This document shows, piece after piece, positions 16,967 through 25,880 of a stretch of 48,754 bases of DNA. Both the position numbers and the translations under genes were made by a program. Source of the DNA: an uncultured SAR324 cluster bacterium (GTDB lineage Bacteria; SAR324; NAC60-12); assembly GCA_902575715.1 (NCBI GenBank), contig CACGSI010000003.1, positions 1 to 48,754 of the forward strand, written 5' to 3'. The notes beneath the pieces were generated by a model, which was not told the DNA's origin, did no database searches, and was given only the letters and a program-made list of their open reading frames with translations. Numbering within the stretch: the first letter of the stretch is position 1; each line of letters opens with the position of its first letter.

Positions 16967-18181
16967 TTAAAGATTAAGAATATGTCCCAGCTTATGTTTT
17001 TTTGTATCCATGTAGAATTTATTACCAGGGTTGCTTTTAATTTCAATTGGTACTCTTTCGACAACCTCTAGGCCATGTCCTTGAACTCCTACAATTTTTC
17101 GTGGATTATTTGTCATCAATTTCATTCTACGGACTCCTAATAGGTATAACATTTGGGCACCCATTCCGTAGTCTCTTAAATCAGCTTGAAAACCCAATTT
17201 ATGATTTGCTTCAACCGTATCAGATCCTTCCTCTTGTAATTTGTATGCTTGAAGCTTATTTATTAATCCGATACCTCGACCTTCCTGAGGTAAGTAAAGA
17301 ATTACACCCTTGCCTTCAGATTGCACTTTTTCCATTGCTGCATGTAGTTGAGGTCCACAATCACAGCGAAAAGACCCAAATACATCTCCTGTTAAACATT
17401 CAGAGTGAACTCTTACTAAAATTGGTTCATTTTCTTTCCATGATCCTTTTATCAAAGCTACATAATCACTATCATCAAGAATACTTTGGAATCCTACAAC
17501 CCTAAATTCTCCAAATTTTGATGGTAAAAATGCTTCAGCTTTTTTTAAAACAAGTGTTTCGTTTTTTTTTCTATAACTAATTAAGTCTTTTATTGTAATG
17601 ATAATAAGTTTATGGCGTTTGGCAAATTTCATGAGGTCTGGAACCCTCGCCATAGAACCATCTTCATTCATTATTTCACAGATTACACCACCAGGGTGCA
17701 TCTTAGCCATTCTGGCTAAATCTACAGCTGCTTCAGTATGACCAGCTCTTCTTAAAACTCCACCATTACAAGCAAGAAGTGGAAAAACATGACCGGGACT
17801 TCGAATATCTCCAATTTTGGCATTAGGATTTATGGCTGCTTGTATTGTTTTTGACCTATCAGAAGCTGATATCCCTGTGGTAACTCCCACTGAAGCTTCT
17901 ATACTAACAGTAAAATTGGTTCCCATGGTAGAGTTATTGTTATTGACCATTAGAGGAAGATTTAATCTTTCCACGGTTTTTTCTTCAAGAGGCAGACATA
18001 TAAGTCCCCTACCAAATCTTGCCATAAAATTAATTATTTCTGGCGTTGCGGCCTCTGCAGCACAAATAAGATCTCCTTCGTTTTCTCTATCTTCATCATC
18101 AACTACTACAATTATTTCACCTCGAGCGATCGATTTTATAGCATCCTCAATAGAATCAAATTTTTTCTCATTGTCTAACAT
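16967..18181 (-). CDS. ribBA: bifunctional RibBA: DHBP synthase / GTP cyclohydrolase II
   Basis: A 404-residue fusion making both riboflavin precursors. Residues 1-205 are 3,4-dihydroxy-2-butanone-4-phosphate synthase: DDEDRENEGDLICAAE binds the metal and substrate, and GHTEAAVDLARMAKMHPGGVICE is the second signature. Residues 206-404 are GTP cyclohydrolase II with VRVHSECLTGDVFGSFRCDCG (zinc cysteines at C-x10-C-x-C) and LPQEGRGIGLINKLQAYKLQ; the catalytic Asp and Arg region is DLRDYGMGAQML. All key residues are intact in both halves. It lies 44 bp after the RibD reductase gene on the same strand, so the two are probably one riboflavin operon. No FMN riboswitch is visible upstream of the pair. 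Confidence 0.96.
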   Translation of the reverse strand: MLDNEKKFDSIEDAIKSIARGEIIVVVDDEDRENEGDLICAAEAATPEIINFMARFGRGLICLPLEEKTVERLNLPLMVNNNNSTMGTNFTVSIEASVGVTTGISASDRSKTIQAAINPNAKIGDIRSPGHVFPLLACNGGVLRRAGHTEAAVDLARMAKMHPGGVICEIMNEDGSMARVPDLMKFAKRHKLIIITIKDLISYRKKNETLVLKKAEAFLPSKFGEFRVVGFQSILDDSDYVALIKGSWKENEPILVRVHSECLTGDVFGSFRCDCGPQLHAAMEKVQSEGKGVILYLPQEGRGIGLINKLQAYKLQEEGSDTVEANHKLGFQADLRDYGMGAQMLYLLGVRRMKLMTNNPRKIVGVQGHGLEVVERVPIEIKSNPGNKFYMDTKKHKLGHILNL

Positions 18182-18225
18182 TATGAATTCTTTTCAGAAA
18201 TTAATAAAAAAAAACTATTTAATAA

Positions 18226-18879
18226 TTAAAATTTGACTAAAATTAATAAGTCTTCTCCAAGTGGAGTGATGGAAAGTATTTTTGTCTGCAAAATATCTTC
18301 TAAATTATTTATATTTAAATTCCCACACCAAGACAATGCTTCTTGGTCACCAAAAATCTTTGGTGCTAAAAAAAGAGCTATATTATTTACACAACGGCTT
18401 TTTATAAAACTTGCGTGAATCATGCTCCCTCCTTCAACTAACAATTTTTTAATTCCAAATTTTTTAAGTTCTGCTAATACCCAAAAAATTTCTGGAGTTT
18501 CGCTAGGAGCTTTAATAATACTTAAATCAGATAATTTTGGCCAAATTTTACGGGTTGCCTTACTTCCCGTAACAATTATAACAGGTACTCCATCATTTTT
18601 AAATACTCTACTTTCTACAGGAATTCGTGCTTTTGAATCTAAAATAACTCTTATGGGAGAATCTCCATTTATTACATTTCTTACATTCAATTGTGGATTG
18701 TCAACTAAAATTGTATTTATACCAACCAATATTGCATCATTTTCGCTTCTCATTTCGTGAACTTTATTTCTAGCTAATTTCCCCGTAATCCATTTAGATT
18801 TGCCATCAGCATTTGCTATTTTGCCATCTAGGGAAATTGCTGCTTTGAGGGTAACATGAATTTTTGAAATGTTATTCAT
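18226..18879 (-). CDS. RibD C-terminal reductase domain protein
   Basis: A 217-residue stand-alone reductase of the RibD C-terminal/dihydrofolate-reductase-like fold. It matches the reductase half of RibD: VTLKAAISLDGKIANADGKSKWITG at the start, AILVGINTILVDNPQLNVR, PIRVILDSKARIP and LVEGGSMIHASFI. It would reduce the ribosyl side chain of the deaminated pyrimidine using NADPH in riboflavin synthesis. The cytidine-deaminase-like N-terminal half of normal RibD (about 145 residues with the zinc-binding HAE and PCxxxG motifs) is missing, and the window has no separate copy. Just downstream is ribBA. Chance loss of the first half by mutation is unlikely, because the gene begins with its own ATG at the domain boundary. 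Confidence 0.9.
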   Translation of the reverse strand: MNNISKIHVTLKAAISLDGKIANADGKSKWITGKLARNKVHEMRSENDAILVGINTILVDNPQLNVRNVINGDSPIRVILDSKARIPVESRVFKNDGVPVIIVTGSKATRKIWPKLSDLSIIKAPSETPEIFWVLAELKKFGIKKLLVEGGSMIHASFIKSRCVNNIALFLAPKIFGDQEALSWCGNLNINNLEDILQTKILSITPLGEDLLILVKF

Positions 18880-19138
18880 TTGATTCTCATTTATTATGCT
18901 GAATGAAAAGCTATAAAAAGTGATGCATAAATATTTTACAATTTAAATTCTATAGCTATTCTCTTAAAACAACAAGGGATATCAATTTTAAAAAAGTTTT
19001 AAAAAATAAAAAAATTCTAAAATTTTAAAAAAAAATTACTTTATAAAATTAATTTTAAGATTGATGATTCAAAAACAATTTATAATCATTAGATGGTATA
19101 TAAAAAATTTTTAAAAAAAATATAAAAAAAATGAAAAT

Positions 19139-20167
19139 ATGTCATTTTTAGGATTAGGAATAGATACTACTTTTGACGATACTTCTATAGCATTGATCTA
19201 TGGTAAAAGAGAAGTTTTAGCAAATCTTACTCTTTCACAATTTGAGGATCACGAAGAATTCGGAGGAGTTGTTCCTGAAAGGGCCTCTCGAAAACATCTT
19301 GAAGTTATTCATCAATTAATTTCAATATCACTCAAAAGAGCAAAGATAGATTTCAAAGATATTGATTATATAGCCGTTTCTAACTATCCGGGGTTACTGG
19401 GGTCCATATTGGTTGGTTTGATGGTTGCAAAAAGCTTATCTTTTTCATTAAAATGCCCTTTAATTGGAATAAATCATATAGAAGCTCATCCATATGCAAA
19501 TGTTATTACTCATGGCAAAATGGAATTTCCAATACTTCATCTAGTTGTTGCGGGAGGTCATACTTTGCTAATGCATGCAAAAGATCATTTCGAATATGAA
19601 ATAATTGGCAGAAGCCTAGATGATGCCGCAGGAGAGTGTGTTGACAAGGTAGCAAAGATGTTCGGCCACAAGATGCCAGGAGGTCCTATTGTTGATAAAG
19701 CTGCCTTAGAATATCCTGTTGATAATTATTCATTCCCACGTCCACTAATACATAAAAAAGACTACGACTTTTCATTTAGTGGTTTAAAAACGGCATTGTT
19801 GAGATTTAAAGAACAGAATTCAAAAAAATTTTCTGAAAACGAAACTAATGAAAATTATTTTATGGGTGAAGGTCCTGTCTTGGCATCATTTTTTCAAAGT
19901 GTGATAGATGTTTTAATTAATAAGACCTTCAGTGCTGCTAAAAATTATGGATTAAAAAATATTTCTGTATCGGGAGGTTTGGCTGCAAGTATTAAGTTAA
20001 GAAAAGCTTTTGAAGCTGAATCTAAAAAAAAGGGATTAAATTTGTTTTATCCTCCACCAGGCCTTTGTACTGATAATGCTGCCATGGTTACTTGTCTAGC
20101 GGCACATAAATATGAATCGAAACAGTTTGATGATCTAAATTTAGAGGCATTTCCAAATCTTATTTAG
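19139..20167 (+). CDS. tsaD: TsaD, tRNA N6-threonylcarbamoyladenosine synthase subunit
   Basis: A 342-residue ASKHA-fold protein of the Kae1/TsaD family, which transfers the threonylcarbamoyl group to A37 of ANN-decoding tRNAs. Metal-binding HIEAHPYA (His about 112 and 116) and the ATP-binding LVVAGGHTLLM are present, as are SLDDAAGECVDKVAKM, FSFSGLKTALL, SVSGGLAAS and LCTDNAAMV. Full length and intact. It is divergent from the riboflavin genes and converges with the FabH-like gene, with only 5 bp between stops. No clear Shine-Dalgarno site precedes the ATG, as for several genes in this window. Confidence 0.95.
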   Translation: MSFLGLGIDTTFDDTSIALIYGKREVLANLTLSQFEDHEEFGGVVPERASRKHLEVIHQLISISLKRAKIDFKDIDYIAVSNYPGLLGSILVGLMVAKSLSFSLKCPLIGINHIEAHPYANVITHGKMEFPILHLVVAGGHTLLMHAKDHFEYEIIGRSLDDAAGECVDKVAKMFGHKMPGGPIVDKAALEYPVDNYSFPRPLIHKKDYDFSFSGLKTALLRFKEQNSKKFSENETNENYFMGEGPVLASFFQSVIDVLINKTFSAAKNYGLKNISVSGGLAASIKLRKAFEAESKKKGLNLFYPPPGLCTDNAAMVTCLAAHKYESKQFDDLNLEAFPNLI

Positions 20168-20172
20168 TTTTT

Positions 20173-21102
20173 TTAAAATTTTCTCAAAATGTAAGTACTA
20201 GCCCAAGAAAGACCAACTCCAAATCCGGAGAGTGCTGCTACCTTTATATCTTGGTTATCGAATTCATGGTTCAGAATCATTGGAATTGAAGATGAAACGG
20301 TATTTCCATATTCAGCAGAATAAAAAGGGCATTTAGATCGAGGAACGCCTAGGTTGTCTGCTATTGAGTTTACAATGTGAAGACTGCCCTGATGAAGAAA
20401 AAATTTTTCTATATTTTTAATATCTAAATTATTTACTCTAAGCATTTCTAAAATATTATTTGGAATTATTCTAACTGTGAAAGAGAAAACAGCACGTCCA
20501 TTCATTTTTATCAATCCGTCATCTTTTATAATTATACCCTCTTTTTTTGTCCCGTCTGATCCAAAAACGAATTTCCCTAGTTCAAAAGCAGGATTACTTG
20601 TCATTAGCGTTACTGTGGCACCATCACCAAATAAAGTTGCGGTTTTTTTATCGTCATTATCAATAACTTTTGAATAAGGATCAGCTGTAAATAGGAGGCC
20701 TATTTTTAACCCGTTAGATTCCATAAAAGATTTGATAATAGAAAGACCATATATATAGCCAGAACAACCTAGAGAGATATCAAATGTCGCACAACTTTGA
20801 GATAGTTTAATTTTTTCATGAACAATTGCTGAAGTGTGGGGAATACCGAATCCATCTGGATTTTGAGTACAAACTACAACACAATCAATTTTATCTGAAG
20901 TAATATCAGTTTTTTCCTTTAAGTTTTTCCAAGCTTGGACGCAAAGATCAGATGTCTCTTGTGTGATAGATTTTTTAGCCAATTTGGTAAAGCCAATTTT
21001 TTCCCTAACAAAAGACTCATTCATTTCAAATTTCTTTAAATTATCAAAATTTGATTCCCTTTTTTTTGGTAAATATGTTCCAATAGAATTAATTCCTATC
21101 AT
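20173..21102 (-). CDS. beta-ketoacyl-ACP synthase III (FabH)-like protein
   Basis: A 309-residue thiolase-fold condensing enzyme. The catalytic triad of FabH is present: Cys113 in DISLGCSGYIYG, His237 in FFLHQGS and Asn267 in YGNTVSSSIP. The usual FabH helix after the His (HQAN-R) is altered to HQGSLHIV, which is common in FabH-like enzymes that do not start fatty acid synthesis. It begins 5 bp after the last nucleoside permease gene, so it is probably co-transcribed with that operon, an unusual place for FabH. No acyl carrier protein or fab genes are near. It may be the housekeeping FabH or a specialised acyl-transfer enzyme. Confidence 0.85.
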   Translation of the reverse strand: MIGINSIGTYLPKKRESNFDNLKKFEMNESFVREKIGFTKLAKKSITQETSDLCVQAWKNLKEKTDITSDKIDCVVVCTQNPDGFGIPHTSAIVHEKIKLSQSCATFDISLGCSGYIYGLSIIKSFMESNGLKIGLLFTADPYSKVIDNDDKKTATLFGDGATVTLMTSNPAFELGKFVFGSDGTKKEGIIIKDDGLIKMNGRAVFSFTVRIIPNNILEMLRVNNLDIKNIEKFFLHQGSLHIVNSIADNLGVPRSKCPFYSAEYGNTVSSSIPMILNHEFDNQDIKVAALSGFGVGLSWASTYILRKF

Positions 21103-21107
21103 TTTTA

Positions 21108-22082
21108 TTATTTTTCTTTAGAAAATGGTTTTCCTATAGCCTTTGGGGCGATAGCTTTTCCTACGAAACCAGCAAGTATTACCACGGTGAGTATATATGG
21201 TGACATTTCCAAAATGCTATCAAGAAGTTTGACAGGTACAAAATCTTTTAGAATTTCTGAAATTTCTGGTTTGTCTTTTATAGCAAATAAAATAGAGAAA
21301 GATAAACATGCAAACATGGCATAAAATGGTTTCCAATTTCCTACTATCATAGCAGCTAAAGCTAAATAACCTTTTCCAGCTGACATATCTTTTACAAAAA
21401 AACCTAGATGAGCTGTAGATAAATATGCACCAGACATCCCACCAAGTATTCCGTTTAATACTAAAGCCTGATACCTAATTTTATTTACTGAAATTCCAGT
21501 AGTATCAACGGCTAAAGGATTTTCACCAGTCGCACGTAATCTTAAACCAAAACTACTTTTAAAAACCAACCAGGCAGTTAATGGAACAGTAATAAAAGCA
21601 ATATAAACCAAAATATTGTGACCACTAATTAGTTCAAAATATAATTTACCTATTAAAGGTAAGTTTTGTAAATCTTCTGCAAAAGGCAACTCAATTGGAA
21701 GAAATCTGGCCTCTTTAGGAAGTTGGGGAGTTGTTCCACCCATTCCAAACCATGCATTAGCCAATACAACTGTAAGACCCATTGCGAAAATGTTGATTGC
21801 AACGCATGATACGACTTGATTCCCTCTTTTAGTGACACTTGCATATCCGTGAATTAATGAAAAAATGACTCCAATACAAATAGAACCAAATAGTCCCAAC
21901 CAAGCAGATTGACTCCAGTGTGCTACAGTTGCCGCAACAAAAGCTCCTCCTAACATTTTCCCTTCTAATCCAAAATCAATTACACCTGATCTTTCAGCAA
22001 AAATTCCTCCCATTGCAGCAAATATAAATGGTATTGAAATCCTTAGTGTTCCGTCTAATATTAATATTAAGTCATGCCACAT
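21108..22082 (-). CDS. nucleoside-type ABC transporter permease (second)
   Basis: A 324-residue inner-membrane protein with about eight to nine helices, of the BPD_transp_2 family (YufQ/NupQ-like). GGIFAERSGVIDFGLEGKMLGGAF near the N-terminus is the highly conserved family segment, and LRATGENPLAVDTTGISVNKIRYQALVLNG is the EAA-like coupling loop to the ATPase. These permeases import nucleosides in B. subtilis NupNOPQ-type systems. It follows the other permease by 61 bp and precedes the FabH-like gene by 5 bp. Confidence 0.9.
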   Translation of the reverse strand: MWHDLILILDGTLRISIPFIFAAMGGIFAERSGVIDFGLEGKMLGGAFVAATVAHWSQSAWLGLFGSICIGVIFSLIHGYASVTKRGNQVVSCVAINIFAMGLTVVLANAWFGMGGTTPQLPKEARFLPIELPFAEDLQNLPLIGKLYFELISGHNILVYIAFITVPLTAWLVFKSSFGLRLRATGENPLAVDTTGISVNKIRYQALVLNGILGGMSGAYLSTAHLGFFVKDMSAGKGYLALAAMIVGNWKPFYAMFACLSFSILFAIKDKPEISEILKDFVPVKLLDSILEMSPYILTVVILAGFVGKAIAPKAIGKPFSKEK

Positions 22083-22143
22083 AAAAAATTTCTTAATTTA
22101 AATAAATTTTAAAATTAGTAATCTCTTGTCATTGTTAGGAAAT

Positions 22144-23232
22144 TTATTTTAAATAATCTTTTACCATATTTTCTATTTGAGGTCTAAAAAGATTTTCAAG
22201 AGCACCCGCAAACAGTATGACCAGTCCCTGAATTAGAACTACCATGTGTCGATCAATAGATTGAACTTCAAAAGAAAGTTCTGCTCCTCCTTGATAAAGA
22301 ATCCCGAACAATAGTGCAGCTAAAAATATTCCTAAAGGATGATTCCTACCAATTAGAGAAACTGCAATCCCTGTAAATCCTATTCCTTCTTGGAAATTTA
22401 ACATTATTCTATGACTGGATCCCATTATTTCGTTTATTCCAACAAATCCTGATAATCCTCCACCAATAGTCATAGCTATAATAATGTTACGAGAAACTTT
22501 TATTCCAGCATACACTGCTGCTGTTTCGCTCGATCCGACAGTTCTTATCTCATATCCCCAGCGAGTATACCATATAAAGCGCCAGACTAATAATAAACAA
22601 ATTAAGGAAAAGAAGAATGTTCCATTTAAAGGAGTTTGGGTTATTTTTATGCCAAACCAACCAAATATTTCATGCATTTGAGGAATCCAAACTTTTTCTG
22701 CAAAATCTCTTGATTCTGGTGACATTTCTTGTGGAGGTCTTAAAACATGCGATAGTAAATATACCATAACAACTGAAGCAATAAAATTGAACATAATTGT
22801 AGTAACTACCTCGTGACTACCATGCCTACCTTTTAGATATCCTGGGATAGCTCCCCATAGTCCTCCAAAAATAATTGACGCCATTACTGCCATAGGAAAG
22901 ACTAACAAAATTGGCCAATTTTCAAACCAAAGACATATTAGTCCTACAGCTAATCCCCCAATATATGCCTGGCCTTCAGCTCCAATATTGAATAATCCAC
23001 AGTGAAACCCTATAGCAAATGCTAGTCCAGTGAAAATGAAATTTGTTGTGTAGTAGAGAGTGTATCCTAAACCTTCCTCATAACCAAATGCTCCATAAAG
23101 CATTATTTTTAAGGCAAACCATGGATCTTCTCCAAGTGCCCAAATTACAATTCCAGATATAAAAAAAGCAACTAAAAGATTAGTTATTGTAATTAAAGTG
23201 ACTATTATATTTTTTGATTGGTTTTCATTCAT
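22144..23232 (-). CDS. nucleoside-type ABC transporter permease (first)
   Basis: A 362-residue permease of the BPD_transp_2 family (YufP/NupP-like), with about nine to ten helices. Characteristic segments are FIFTGLAFAIGFHCGLFNIGAEGQ and GGLWGAIPGYLKGRHGSHEVVTTIMFNFIA, and the coupling loop is EIRTVGSSETAAVYAGI. It overlaps the ATPase gene by 8 bp, a sign of translational coupling. With the second permease it should form the heterodimeric channel of the nucleoside importer. Confidence 0.9.
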   Translation of the reverse strand: MNENQSKNIIVTLITITNLLVAFFISGIVIWALGEDPWFALKIMLYGAFGYEEGLGYTLYYTTNFIFTGLAFAIGFHCGLFNIGAEGQAYIGGLAVGLICLWFENWPILLVFPMAVMASIIFGGLWGAIPGYLKGRHGSHEVVTTIMFNFIASVVMVYLLSHVLRPPQEMSPESRDFAEKVWIPQMHEIFGWFGIKITQTPLNGTFFFSLICLLLVWRFIWYTRWGYEIRTVGSSETAAVYAGIKVSRNIIIAMTIGGGLSGFVGINEIMGSSHRIMLNFQEGIGFTGIAVSLIGRNHPLGIFLAALLFGILYQGGAELSFEVQSIDRHMVVLIQGLVILFAGALENLFRPQIENMVKDYLK

Positions 23233-24757
23233 TTTTCTTTTCGTTTATTCCAGCCATAAGTAAACCTATTTTTCTTTCATTCGCATCTTTTGATAAAACT
23301 TCACCCATAATTTGACCTTCAAACATGACCAATATTCGATCGCTTAAAGATAATATTTCGTCGAGTTCAACAGATATTAATAAAACGGCCTTTCCTGCAT
23401 CTCTTAAATCTATAATCTGTCTATGTATAAATTCAATAGCACCTATATCGACTCCTCTAGTTGGCTGACCAACTACCAATATTTTAGGATCTTTTGCGAT
23501 TTCTCTAGCTACAACTAGTTTTTGCTGGTTACCACCAGAAAATAATGAAACCTTTAAATATGGATTTAATGGCCTAACATCAAACCTTTTCATATTATTT
23601 TCACAAATTTTGACAATGGAATTTTTGTTCATCTCAAAAAAACTGTTATAAGAGGATTCTTTATGATGTCCTAAAATCATGTTTTCATTTGCAGAAAAAT
23701 CTGTTACGAGTCCTCTTCGTTGTCGGTCTTCTGGGATATGACCTAAACCAAAATTTCTTATTGAGGAAGAGTCTAAGTTCATTTCAGGGGTGATAATATT
23801 TCTGTTAATTTTTATTTTACCAGTTTGAAGTTTCCTTACACCTGTAATAATATCCATAAGTTCAGACTGTCCGTTACCGGAAACACCTGCAATACCAAGT
23901 ATTTCTCCAGATTTAACTTCAAAACTCACATTCTTAACTCTGTGAACATTTGCATTATCAATAAAGTTAACATTTTCAACATTTAAAATTGTTTCTCCTG
24001 GGTTTGAATTTGCTTTATTAATTTGCAGTAGTACTTTTCTACCCACCATTATTTCAGCAAGGTCTTCCTTATTGGTTTCATGAGTTTTTCTATGAGCAAC
24101 CATTTCACCACCTCTCATAACAGAAACGTTATCTGTAATTGCCATGATTTCCCTAAGTTTATGAGTAATAAAAATTACTGTTTTCCCTTGGTCGCGAAGC
24201 TCAGAAAGAATCCTAAAAAGATGATCTGCTTCTTGAGGAGTTAATACGCCTGTAGGTTCATCAAGAATTAGAATATCAGCACCTCTATAAAGTGCTTTAA
24301 GAATTTCAACTCTTTGTTGAAGCCCTACAGGTAAAGAGCTAATTTTAGCATCAATGTCTACTTCAAGATGATATTCCTCTTCTATATGCCTAAGCTGTTT
24401 TGAAGACCTGACTAATGAATCTTTTAGAGAAAAACCTGTTTCAGTTCCTAGTACAATATTTTCCAAAACTGTAAAATTGTCAACAAGCATAAAATGTTGA
24501 TGGACCATACCAATTCCAGAATTAATAGCATCGTATGCACTTTTTATTTTTTTAGTTTTACCATGAACACTTATTTTACCAGTATCTGCTTGGTAAAAGC
24601 CATACAACACACTCATTAAAGTAGATTTCCCAGCCCCATTTTCTCCTATTATTCCATGAATTGTTCCAGATTCAACTTCAAGAGAAACATCTTTATTTGC
24701 GCAAATTTCTCCAAATTTTTTATTTATTTTTGAAAGTTCTATGGCTAAAGCTGTCAT
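23225..24757 (-). CDS. nucleoside-type ABC transporter ATPase (two NBDs)
   Basis: A 510-residue protein with two fused nucleotide-binding domains (YufO/NupO-like, related to sugar importers such as RbsA). NBD1: Walker A GENGAGKS, signature LPVGLQQRVEILKAL, Walker B ILILDEPTGVLTPQE. NBD2: degenerate Walker A GVSGNGQS, signature FSGGNQQKLVVAREI, and Walker B ILVVGQPTRGVDIG, in which the catalytic Glu is replaced by Gln. A catalytically silent second NBD is normal in this family. It precedes the two permeases and overlaps the first. Confidence 0.93.
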   Translation of the reverse strand: MTALAIELSKINKKFGEICANKDVSLEVESGTIHGIIGENGAGKSTLMSVLYGFYQADTGKISVHGKTKKIKSAYDAINSGIGMVHQHFMLVDNFTVLENIVLGTETGFSLKDSLVRSSKQLRHIEEEYHLEVDIDAKISSLPVGLQQRVEILKALYRGADILILDEPTGVLTPQEADHLFRILSELRDQGKTVIFITHKLREIMAITDNVSVMRGGEMVAHRKTHETNKEDLAEIMVGRKVLLQINKANSNPGETILNVENVNFIDNANVHRVKNVSFEVKSGEILGIAGVSGNGQSELMDIITGVRKLQTGKIKINRNIITPEMNLDSSSIRNFGLGHIPEDRQRRGLVTDFSANENMILGHHKESSYNSFFEMNKNSIVKICENNMKRFDVRPLNPYLKVSLFSGGNQQKLVVAREIAKDPKILVVGQPTRGVDIGAIEFIHRQIIDLRDAGKAVLLISVELDEILSLSDRILVMFEGQIMGEVLSKDANERKIGLLMAGINEKKNE

Positions 24758-24820
24758 TATTTTTTTACTTTAAGATTCGATTATTTTGATCAAAAAAATT
24801 TTTCAAACTAATATTAGTTC

Positions 24821-25762
24821 TTACAATCTCGAAAGTCTTTCAATAATAAGCTGAAAAAATCCATCAGCATCAATTTGATTTATATATGTTACATTTGGAA
24901 TACGATCTGAGACTTTCCACCAATCTACTACAGACATCCCCATGGTGAGTTCTGAATTTATTTCTACTTCAACATTGACGTACTTTCCTTTAAAAAGATC
25001 TTTTTGAATTAGATAGGCTATGACTGTTGGATCATGAAGTGGTCCTCCATTTGATCCATATTTTTTTATATCAAATCTTTCATAATAGCTCAGCATTCCA
25101 TATGCTGCGTCTCCAACTTTAGTTCCTAAATCTCTAAGTCGACCAAGCCATGTTTTCTCCATTAAAGCTTTGTGAGTCACATCAAGTGGTAGCATCACTA
25201 TGGGGCGACCACAGTCCAAAACTATTTTAGCAGCGTGAGGATCTACAAAAAAATTAAATTCTGCGGTAGGAGTTATGTTTCCACCTTCGAAAAAACCACC
25301 ACCCATAAGTATTATTTCTTGAATCTTTGGAAGTATTTCTGGTTTTTTCACAATTGCTGTAGCAACGTTAGTAAGTGGAGCAAAGCAACAAATTGTTACA
25401 GAGTTGTCTTTGGCTTGCATTAGAGTTTCAATAGTCCAATCTACTCCATGCTGTTCTTGCAATGAGATTTTAGGAGATTTGAGATTAGCTCCATCTAATC
25501 CTGTTTTACCATGAACATGTTCTGCTGTAATAAGGGGACGAATTAAAGGGCGAGAACACCCAGCAAAAACTTTAGTATCTTTTTTTTTTGCTAATTCACA
25601 AAGCATTCTTGCATTTTTTGAAGTCAATTCCAATGGGACGTTACCAGCGACAGTCACTATACCTAGAATACTGATTTCTTCCGGCGAAGCTAATGCCAAC
25701 AAAATTCCTATTGCGTCATCTTGTCCGGGGTCGGTGTCTATGATTATTTGGCGGGGAAACAT
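24821..25762 (-). CDS. nucleoside hydrolase, IU-NRH family
   Basis: A 313-residue enzyme that splits ribonucleosides into base and ribose. The calcium-binding signature DTDPGQDDA stands at residues 10-18. Other family residues: VTVAGNVPLELTSKNA (ribose contact Asn), the VHGKTGLDG loop, ILMGGGFFEGGNITPTAEFNFFVDPHAA and the late Asp in GGPLHDPTVIAYL. All catalytic positions are present. It lies between the binding protein and the ABC ATPase in the uptake operon, so imported purine or pyrimidine nucleosides would be broken down at once. The binding site GGGAGGAGATAA near the gene start lies on the opposite strand; no strong Shine-Dalgarno site precedes this ATG. Confidence 0.93.
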   Translation of the reverse strand: MFPRQIIIDTDPGQDDAIGILLALASPEEISILGIVTVAGNVPLELTSKNARMLCELAKKKDTKVFAGCSRPLIRPLITAEHVHGKTGLDGANLKSPKISLQEQHGVDWTIETLMQAKDNSVTICCFAPLTNVATAIVKKPEILPKIQEIILMGGGFFEGGNITPTAEFNFFVDPHAAKIVLDCGRPIVMLPLDVTHKALMEKTWLGRLRDLGTKVGDAAYGMLSYYERFDIKKYGSNGGPLHDPTVIAYLIQKDLFKGKYVNVEVEINSELTMGMSVVDWWKVSDRIPNVTYINQIDADGFFQLIIERLSRL

Positions 25763-25839
25763 TTTGGGAGGAGATAATAATGTGTAATAAACATTTAGGT
25801 TTTCATTGTTTGAAATATATATCTTTTAAACTTTAAGAC

Positions 25840-25867
25840 GAGGTGCAAGTAAAAATACTTACACCTC
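25840..25867 (-). promoter_or_regulatory. intergenic hairpin between binding protein and hydrolase genes
   Basis: On the minus strand the RNA GAGGUGUAAGUA-UUUU-UACUUGCACCUC forms a 12-bp stem in which one pair is U-G. On the plus strand the same position would be a C-A mismatch. The pairing is therefore intact only in the sense of the operon. It lies 13 bp after the bmpA-like stop. Such hairpins after an ABC binding-protein gene commonly raise its mRNA level relative to the permease genes. A T-rich tail is absent, so full termination is less likely. Confidence 0.6.
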
Positions 25868-25880
25868 CAAAAATTTTTTC

